NCBI RefSeq assembly: GCF_007860125.1
Contig: NZ_SJPW01000002.1
Location: 1,279,768-1,343,767, forward strand
DNA from: Rubripirellula tenax
Lineage (GTDB): Bacteria > Planctomycetota > Planctomycetia > Pirellulales > Pirellulaceae
Length of the DNA: 64,000 nt
Direction: 5' to 3'
Shown here: piece after piece, positions 59,201 to 64,000 of the stretch
Numbering within the stretch: the stretch's first letter is position 1
Layout: every line of letters starts with the position of its first letter
Translations under genes and position numbers: made by a program
The notes under the pieces: model-generated
Told to the model about the DNA's origin: nothing
Database searches by the model: none
The model's input: the letters and a program-made list of their open reading frames with translations, nothing else

Positions 59201-59883
59201 ACTTCGCGAGCCGCCGTTCGATACAACGATTCCAATCGATCGGAGACTCGGTCAATGGTGTGCCGCCGGGCGATGGATGACACTTGGCTGTCGAGGGTCG
59301 AGATCTTCACCGACATGCAACGGACATCTGGCAAACGCAGGGCTTCGGTATAGCGATGCATCCGAGTGCGAACTTCGCCTTCGCCCAAAACGGCTTCACC
59401 CAGCAGATTGACGTTCATACCGACGCCGTGACTTTGGCGATTGCGAAGGTGTTCGGATAGCAGCTCCGGTTCCGCGGGCAGAATCACGTTGGCGGTTTCC
59501 CGCCGCATCTTCTCTTTGACCAACGGAACGGCCACACCGGGCAAGTATTCGCCGAACGATTGAAAGCCCCTCAACATCGCCTGTTCAATGGGATTGAAAA
59601 ATCGCGGAACGCCCTGGACGTCAAGCAAGTGCGTCAATTGGTCCGCGACGCGGGCGGGAGAGTGCGTTCGAAAAGCTTGGTCCGTCATTTCGACCAAGGT
59701 TGCTTTATCGGCCGGATGCCCGATCATCCGATCCAATTCGGCCTGCTGGCGACGCTCCTGGGGCGTTTGCAGCGCAGCAGCCTGATCCAACAGCGTCGCG
59801 GCCAACTCGATCGCCCGTTGCGACGTGGTTGCATCGGCTCGAAATTCGGCATTGGCCGATGTCGACGCGGGATCAGGGACCAT
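56239..59883 (-). CDS. putA: Bifunctional proline dehydrogenase/pyrroline-5-carboxylate dehydrogenase
   Basis: Oxidises proline to glutamate in two steps, FAD then NAD. 1214 residues from the ATG at 59883 (a GTG at 59928 is an alternative). The proline dehydrogenase domain covers about 95-470, with YIPDSF, IRLVKGANLEMERVEASI and LDENTGPQNFLRHAY. The aldehyde dehydrogenase domain covers about 510-1045, with the PWNFPLAIPCGG segment and catalytic C797 in GGQKCSATSLL. About 170 residues remain at the C-terminus, close to the extra domain in long PutA proteins. There is no N-terminal ribbon-helix-helix DNA-binding domain, so it is not a self-repressor. Convergent with the S9 gene. Confidence 0.96.
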   Translation of the reverse strand: MVPDPASTSANAEFRADATTSQRAIELAATLLDQAAALQTPQERRQQAELDRMIGHPADKATLVEMTDQAFRTHSPARVADQLTHLLDVQGVPRFFNPIEQAMLRGFQSFGEYLPGVAVPLVKEKMRRETANVILPAEPELLSEHLRNRQSHGVGMNVNLLGEAVLGEGEVRTRMHRYTEALRLPDVRCMSVKISTLDSQVSSIARRHTIDRVSDRLESLYRTAAREVDRATGQGKFIYLDMEEYRDLYLTADILCQTLDRPGLENVRAGIALQAYIPDSFHVMNRLIEWSARRVANGCTGLTIRLVKGANLEMERVEASIAGHAQAPYRTKLETDANYKRMLRSLIDAAQQGFVRVGLASHNLFDVALGLIWSDAIKDTEAIQIEMLEGMANHQRRAIEEHVGAMLLYAPACLREEFLNAIGYLIRRLDENTGPQNFLRHAYRLESNSPEFRSLADDFRDALDSASTVSSSPRRNIDRHAQPPCPAPADDWSAFVNEPDTDWAVPANSQWAQMILDNWIVRCDDQATNVELWIGNTKADRDPGQVRLSYDPSRPQRVVSRYQSATLDQVQAAVSLAHDGLDSWSATSITDRHEILRRVAQLIRQRRDDLIGAMVADGGKTILEADPEVSEAIDFCEFYPLTVADWLHCTTVRCEARGVVAVITPWNFPLAIPCGGIAAAIACGNTVILKPASETVLVAALLCQAFWDAGVPRDVLQMIPCEDADAESGLVANPQIDTVMLTGGTSTAKRMLVVRPDLHLLAETGGKNATIVTAMADRDLAVKHVIHSAFGHGGQKCSATSLLLLEKEVFNDPKFRAMLADAVDSIPVGSAWELSTKMGPLIGPPGETLARGMKTLEDDETWLVVPEHIVGQPNLYRPGVKWNVQSGGYTHMNELFGPVLGVMPFSRLEEAIEIVRSTGYGLTSGLESLDEREIELWKQSVHAGNLYINRSTTGAIVLRQPFGGVGLSAYGPGVKAGGPHYVLALMRISDEANVSDANDLPVHDEPYPSSALRDWLSGLSGERLDADLRPILSRMITDSCAAMESEFSRSHDTVRLLGQDNLRRYRCVPAMTIRVEVDDSLRDALVALIAAVSVGTPVTLSSDPDTPDSWSEWFDAIADAVPGLVEPIDESDEALADRIESGDVKRMRRLNANRCQRRSAVACATEFVTVISEPVLAEAKIECLRYLDEQSISHDYHRYGNLGRRSEESRRPIA

Positions 59884-60046
59884 TTTGCTGTCTCGTGGCG
59901 GGTTGGGGGAAGTCGCAACCTTCCGCACCTTTGGCGGGAAGCATAGAATCTCGGATCAAACGCGGCCCCGCGATCGGGATTGAAAAACCGTTGGGCTGGG
60001 ACGCGTATCCCCAATGATACCCTTTCCTCTAGGAAACTCAGAAACC

Positions 60047-61159
60047 ATGAGTGCCACCGCGACCACTGAGCGGGTCTTCAATTTTTCGGCCGGCCCGGCC
60101 GTGCTACCGGTTTCGGTGCTACAGGAAGTCCAGGACGAACTGCTATGTTTGCCTGGTGCCGGTGCATCCGTCATGGAACTGAGCCACCGAGGCAAGGTTT
60201 TCATCGAAATCATGGAACAGGCCGAAGCATCGATTCGGTCGCTGTTGGGCATTTCAGATCAATACGCGGTCTTGTTCCTGCAGGGTGGCGCTGCACTTCA
60301 GTTCTCGATGATCCCCGCAAACTTGCTTCGCGATAGCGGCAAGTCGGCTCAATACCTGCTGACGGGCGCATGGGGCAAGAAAGCAATCGGCGAAGCCAAA
60401 AAAGAAGGCACCGTTGACACGATCTACTCCGCCGCCGAATCGAACTTCGACCGCGTGCCGACCAGCAGCGATTATCAAGTCAAGGACGATGCCGCCTACT
60501 TGTATTACTGCAGCAACGAAACAATCCAGGGCGTTCAGTTTCAATCCGAACCCGCGTGTCCTGACAACGTTCCGTTGATCAGCGACGCGTCGAGCGATTT
60601 TCTGTCACGTCCTTTGGACATCGACAAGTACGGACTGATTTACGCGTGTGCCCAGAAAAACGCAGGTCCCGCGGGCGTTACCGTCGTGATCATTCGACGC
60701 GATTTGCTCGCCAAAGGCTGTGACAAGTTGCCGGGCTACTTGCTCTATCGCAACCACGCCGAAAATGAATCGATGTGGAATACACCGCCGACATTCCCGA
60801 TTTACGTTCTAGGCAAAGTCGCGAAGTGGCTGACCAACGACATCGGTGGCCTGGCCGCGATGGAATCGCAGAATCGCGAGAAAGCGAAACTGTTGTACGA
60901 CGTGATTGACAAGCACGCGGGATTCTATCTCGGACACGCACAGGTCGATTGCAGATCGACGATGAACGCGACATTCAACCTGCCGAGCGAAGATCTGCTG
61001 GCGTCGTTCGTCGCTGAAGCGAGCAAAAACGGCTTGCAGAACCTGAAGGGTCATCGCAGCGTTGGCGGAATCCGCGCCAGCGTCTACAACGCGATGCCTC
61101 GCGAAGGTGCACAGGCACTCGCTAGCTTTATGGACGACTTCGCCAAGAAGAATGGCTAG
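60047..61159 (+). CDS. serC: Phosphoserine aminotransferase
   Basis: PLP enzyme converting 3-phosphohydroxypyruvate and glutamate to phosphoserine, second step of serine synthesis. 370 residues with FNFSAGPAVLPVSVL at the N-terminus, MELSHRGKVF, DASSDFLSRPLD, the Schiff-base lysine in IYACAQKNAGPAGVTVV and HRSVGGIRASVYNAMP at the end. The frame opens at 60014, but the ATG at 60047 is family-like and gives the normal length. It is followed by serA after 115 bases. The gap holds a G.U-containing hairpin around 61180-61200 with no T-run. Confidence 0.96.
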   Translation: MSATATTERVFNFSAGPAVLPVSVLQEVQDELLCLPGAGASVMELSHRGKVFIEIMEQAEASIRSLLGISDQYAVLFLQGGAALQFSMIPANLLRDSGKSAQYLLTGAWGKKAIGEAKKEGTVDTIYSAAESNFDRVPTSSDYQVKDDAAYLYYCSNETIQGVQFQSEPACPDNVPLISDASSDFLSRPLDIDKYGLIYACAQKNAGPAGVTVVIIRRDLLAKGCDKLPGYLLYRNHAENESMWNTPPTFPIYVLGKVAKWLTNDIGGLAAMESQNREKAKLLYDVIDKHAGFYLGHAQVDCRSTMNATFNLPSEDLLASFVAEASKNGLQNLKGHRSVGGIRASVYNAMPREGAQALASFMDDFAKKNG

Positions 61160-61274
61160 TGTCCCGTCGCATCTTGCCCACGCCGGGAATCGTCCTGGCG
61201 TTGCTGGCCTTTCGGGGAAGTGCTTTTGCCCCCATTGCTTCATTCACATTCACTCCTAACGCCCTTTGTTGTCC

Positions 61275-62450
61275 ATGTACAAGATTCTGACGCTGAACAA
61301 TATTTCTTCGCTTGGTTTGCAACGTCTTCCCCGTGAAGACTACGAGATCGGATCCGAGATCAGCCAACCCGACGGCATCCTGTTGCGATCGTTCAAGATG
61401 CACGACATGGTGATTCCCGATTCGGTCAAAGCGATCGGGCGGGCCGGTGCGGGCGTCAACAACATTCCGGTGGATCAGATGTCCAGTCGGGGCGTTCCCG
61501 TGTTCAACGCGCCGGGCGCAAACGCGAACGCGGTCAAAGAATTGGTGCTGGCCGGTTTGCTGATGGCATCGCGAAACATCAATTCCGCGATGAAGTTCGC
61601 ATCGGGGATCGAAGGTGACGACGCAGCGATCTCCGTTGCAGTCGAAGCGGGCAAGAAGAATTTCGTCGGATCGGAACTTCCGTCGAAAACATTGGGCGTG
61701 ATCGGACTGGGCGCGATCGGAGTTCGTGTTGCCAACGCAGCATTGTCGCTGGGCATGAAAGTTGTCGGTTATGACCCTCTGATTTCGGTGCAAAGCGCGT
61801 GGCAACTTTCCAGCGGTGTCGAAAAAGCAATCAGCCTGGACCATTTGTTCACCCAGTGCGATGCCGTCACCGTCCACGTGCCGCTGATCGACGCGACGCG
61901 AGGCATCGTTAGTGCCGAGCGACTGAAACTGATGCCCAAGGGAGGCATTATCGTGAACCTTGCACGCGGTGGCATCTGTGACGACACCGCGGTTCTAGCC
62001 TCACTCAACAAGGGACACACCAGCACCTACGTGATTGACTTTCCGACGGCCGAACTGATGAAGCACCCAAAGGTGCTAGCGTTTCCGCACTTGGGTGCGT
62101 CGACGAACGAAGCCGAAGAAAACTGTGCTGTCATGGTGGCAGACAGCGTTCGCGACTTTCTGGATGACGGCACCGTCGTCAACGCGGTGAACTTCCCCGA
62201 AGCCTTCATGCCTCGAAACGGTGGCACACGGATCACCATTGCGAATGCGAATGTGCCTAACATGGTCGGCCAGATTTCGACATTGCTAGCCAACGCGGGA
62301 TTAAATATCGCAGACCTTCTGAACAAGTCGCGGGGCGACATCGCCTACACCATCATTGACTTGGACGGCGACATTTCGGAGGAAACCGTCGCGGCAATTC
62401 GAGGCATCAATGGCGTTCTTTCGATGCGAACGCTGCCGTCGAAGGCTTAG
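61275..62450 (+). CDS. serA: D-3-phosphoglycerate dehydrogenase
   Basis: First step of serine synthesis, NAD-dependent. 391 residues, the short form with a single C-terminal ACT-like domain (about 320-391, ITIANANVPNMVGQISTLLANAGLNIADL). The NAD motif is GVIGLGAIGVRVA, with the catalytic arginine in NLARGGICDD and the histidine in PHLGASTNEAE. The ACT domain suggests serine feedback. The frame opens at TTG 61266, but the ATG at 61275 (MYKILTLN) is chosen. It is co-oriented with serC and probably in one operon. Confidence 0.95.
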   Translation: MYKILTLNNISSLGLQRLPREDYEIGSEISQPDGILLRSFKMHDMVIPDSVKAIGRAGAGVNNIPVDQMSSRGVPVFNAPGANANAVKELVLAGLLMASRNINSAMKFASGIEGDDAAISVAVEAGKKNFVGSELPSKTLGVIGLGAIGVRVANAALSLGMKVVGYDPLISVQSAWQLSSGVEKAISLDHLFTQCDAVTVHVPLIDATRGIVSAERLKLMPKGGIIVNLARGGICDDTAVLASLNKGHTSTYVIDFPTAELMKHPKVLAFPHLGASTNEAEENCAVMVADSVRDFLDDGTVVNAVNFPEAFMPRNGGTRITIANANVPNMVGQISTLLANAGLNIADLLNKSRGDIAYTIIDLDGDISEETVAAIRGINGVLSMRTLPSKA

Positions 62451-62504
62451 ACAATTTCCCCGCGAGTAGATCGAACTGGTACGATAGTACCCCGCTAGGA
62501 ACGC

Positions 62505-62572
62505 CAAGTCGCCGCCGAAGCGACTTGCCGTCAAACGCACGGCGCTGGGCGCCCCCCCTTTGCGGGCCCAGC
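62505..62572. other. Two tandem hairpins after serA
   Basis: caagtcgc (62505-62512) pairs with gcgacttg (62520-62527) around a 7-base loop. gctgggc (62544-62550) pairs with gcccagc (62566-62572). They lie 55 bases after the serA stop in the 343-base gap 62451-62793. Neither has a T-run, so a classical intrinsic terminator is not supported, but processing or rho-linked ending is possible. The remainder of the gap shows no gene. Confidence 0.5.
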
Positions 62573-62793
62573 AAGTGCGGCCCGTCACGCCACCATCCAG
62601 GTCAACGGTCGAACCGCCAAGGGGGCGATGCGCGCAGTATCTCCATCTACAGCGGGGATACGCTTCATTATGAACAGCGTTGCGGGTAGGCTTTATGGAT
62701 CAACCGCGACAACGTGCCGCGAGAAACGTTGCGACTCTCCCAGGAGACTTCGTTGTTGATGTCGAATTTCTTTGTGGGACGGAGAAACGGGAC

Positions 62794-63378
62794 ATGCCAA
62801 ACCAAACCCAGACGAATTGGGTGGATGCGGTATTTAAATTCATCAAGCGTGATCGAACGGACTTCTCGAAGGCTTCGGTGAAGACGCTTCCGATTGAACG
62901 ACGCTCAGTGTTTTTGAGTGCGGAAGAAATCAAGTGTTATCAACATCTAGTCGACGCCGTGAATGGTCGAGCGATCATTTGCCCAAAGACACGCGTCAGC
63001 GATGTTGTACAAATCACAAACGCATCCGCGAATATTGCGGACGCGGTTCGATTGAACCTCAAGCGAATCAGTTTTTTGGTTGTTGAACTACGAACGGGGC
63101 GGTCAGTTTGTGCAGTCCAAGTTGGAATGCTCTCGGGACGGCGCCAATGCGCGCAAGCTGATTTTCTGAGGTCCGCTTTAGAAACGGTCGGCGTCCCCAC
63201 GATGCGAATCGAACTCTCCGACCTGCCTTCGATCGAAGCGATTCGGGCAAAACTTTTGCCGCTGCTCGATGCTCCTGATACCACCGTACAAGCATCCGAA
63301 CATTTGCTCGATTCCGCTCATAATTCGCCGTCACCGCCGAAGTCAAAGGCCGTGAAACAAACACACCGTCCAGCGTGA
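62794..63378 (+). CDS. DUF2726-like protein, catalytic aspartate apparently missing
   Basis: 194 residues. The pattern FLSAEEIKCYQHLVDAVNGRAIICPKTRVSDVV, then LNLKRISFLVVELRTGRSVCAVQV and SALETVGVPTMRIELSD resembles DUF2726, a nuclease-like family (PD-(D/E)xK fold). In the usual family the strand after 'FLL' carries VELD, whereas here it is AVQVGMLS, so the active-site residue may be absent. The frame opens at TTG 62680 and continues through an ATG at 62695. I chose the ATG at 62794, preceded by GGACGGAG. It precedes flhA, with 121 bases between. The function is unknown. Confidence 0.68.
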   Translation: MPNQTQTNWVDAVFKFIKRDRTDFSKASVKTLPIERRSVFLSAEEIKCYQHLVDAVNGRAIICPKTRVSDVVQITNASANIADAVRLNLKRISFLVVELRTGRSVCAVQVGMLSGRRQCAQADFLRSALETVGVPTMRIELSDLPSIEAIRAKLLPLLDAPDTTVQASEHLLDSAHNSPSPPKSKAVKQTHRPA

Positions 63379-63499
63379 AACTGCAACGAGCCGATCGCGA
63401 GACTAACTTCTCTGGACCGGTTTCCACCTTTCCTTTACTTTCCGAACTTGGCTGGCAATAGAAATTGCCAACAAAGTTGGTAAGCGGAAAGGATTCCCG

Positions 63500-64000
63500 A
63501 TGCAGTTCTTGATGAAGTACCGCGACCTGGTGTTGCCCCTGGGCATCATCGGTTGCTTGGTCGTCATCCTCGTTCCGCTGCCACCGGCGCTGATGGACTT
63601 GTTGCTGGCTGCCAACATCACGATTGGTGTGATCGTCTTGGTGACGACGATTTACATCTCCACTCCGTTGGAGTTCAGCGTTTTTCCTTCCCTGCTGCTC
63701 GCCACAACATTGGCGCGGTTGGTGTTGAACGTTGCGACGACGCGATTGATTTTGACGGGTGCCGATGGCAAAGGGCTGGGCGCGGCCGGGGGAGTGATCG
63801 AGAGCTTTGGCGAATTCGTCGCTGGAGACCGAATTGAGGTCGGCGTGATCATTTTCGTGATCATCGTCTTGATTCAATTCATCGTGATCACCAAAGGTGC
63901 TACCCGGATCAGTGAAGTCGCCGCCCGATTTGCATTGGATGGGATGCCGGGTCGCCAAATGGCGATCGACGCCGATTTGAATGCTGGTTTGATCGACGAA
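63500..64000 (+). CDS. flhA: Flagellar export protein FlhA, N-terminal part only
   Basis: Export-gate motor of the flagellar type III apparatus. The first 167 residues are in the window: LVLPLGIIGCLVVILVPLPP, NITIGVIVLVTTIYISTPLEFSVFPSLLL, LNVATTRLILT and the conserved FHIPEP-type segment ALDGMPGRQMAIDADLNAGLI. The start (ATG 63500) follows GGAAAGGA. The gene runs off the end of the window. flhA usually sits next to flhB, but here it is 28 kb from it. Confidence 0.97.
   Translation, partial: MQFLMKYRDLVLPLGIIGCLVVILVPLPPALMDLLLAANITIGVIVLVTTIYISTPLEFSVFPSLLLATTLARLVLNVATTRLILTGADGKGLGAAGGVIESFGEFVAGDRIEVGVIIFVIIVLIQFIVITKGATRISEVAARFALDGMPGRQMAIDADLNAGLIDE

Noticed and set aside
61180-61205. 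Terminator after serC
   Set aside because: cgccggg/cctggcg forms a short stem with a G.U pair and no T-run follows; serA is most likely on the same transcript.

Overview
The window (about 57% GC by eye, not counted) looks like chromosomal DNA of a planctomycete, most likely a Rhodopirellula-like member of the Pirellulaceae. I infer this from the gene content: excisionase-type HTH/receiver regulators, SUMF1-type secreted proteins, a VHL-beta/S9 peptidase fusion, a DUF4832 protein, many GTG and TTG starts, and weak or absent Shine-Dalgarno sites. Flagellar export genes fit a motile swarmer stage. I see no phage, insertion sequence, CRISPR array, tRNA or rRNA.

Layout. 1-1983 (-) is the N-terminal part of a secreted proline-rich protein. 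2160-3977 is mnmG, followed by an 850-base intergenic stretch with repeats and nested inverted repeats. 4834-6727 is a response regulator plus soluble histidine kinase. 6828-7967 holds a nonsense-disrupted small gene and a YugP-type zinc protease. 7969-9382 (-) is a membrane protein and a dienelactone hydrolase. 9550-15768 (+) is a secreted protein, gatA, gatB and two membrane proteins. 15955-19024 (-) is hisDCB. 19151-23110 (+) is threonine aldolase, a GT39-like membrane protein and a di-haem cytochrome c. 23181-24623 (-) is a DUF4832 protein and 24757-26097 (+) is thiC. 26137-30284 (-) is thrC-dapB-CxxC protein-LplT-like MFS. 30411-31908 (+) is lspA and a HisN-like phosphatase.

32019-35177 is the flagellar export set fliP-fliQ-fliR-flhB, with a heptamer repeat array inside it. 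35826-37609 is leuA behind a leucine-rich leader peptide and a perfect terminator hairpin, the clearest regulatory system in the window. 37622-40027 (-) is a glucuronate-isomerase-like protein with a very acidic tail of about 370 residues. 40335-46618 (+) holds an HtrA-type protease, an O-antigen ligase-like protein, a cysteine-free SUMF1 protein, asd and truA. 46885-49488 is a membrane Ser/Thr kinase followed by an FHA protein. 49603-53890 is a surface-polysaccharide set: flippase, two GT4 glycosyltransferases and a NYN nuclease. The last part holds an S9 peptidase, putA (-), serC, serA, a DUF2726-like protein and the beginning of flhA, which runs off the end.

How it works together. Much of the window is amino-acid synthesis: asd, dapB and thrC (aspartate family), hisD/C/B plus hisN, leuA, serC and serA, with threonine aldolase and putA for breakdown. 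FliP, FliQ, FliR, FlhB and FlhA form the flagellar type III export gate, but flhA lies about 28 kb from the rest. Wzx-like, Wzy/WaaL-like and GT4 proteins could together make a surface glycan. The most noteworthy observations are the leuA attenuator, FlhB with NPTE instead of NPTH, the acidic fusion on the UxaC-like enzyme, and shared ACCT-NNN heptamer repeats immediately upstream of fliQ and asd.
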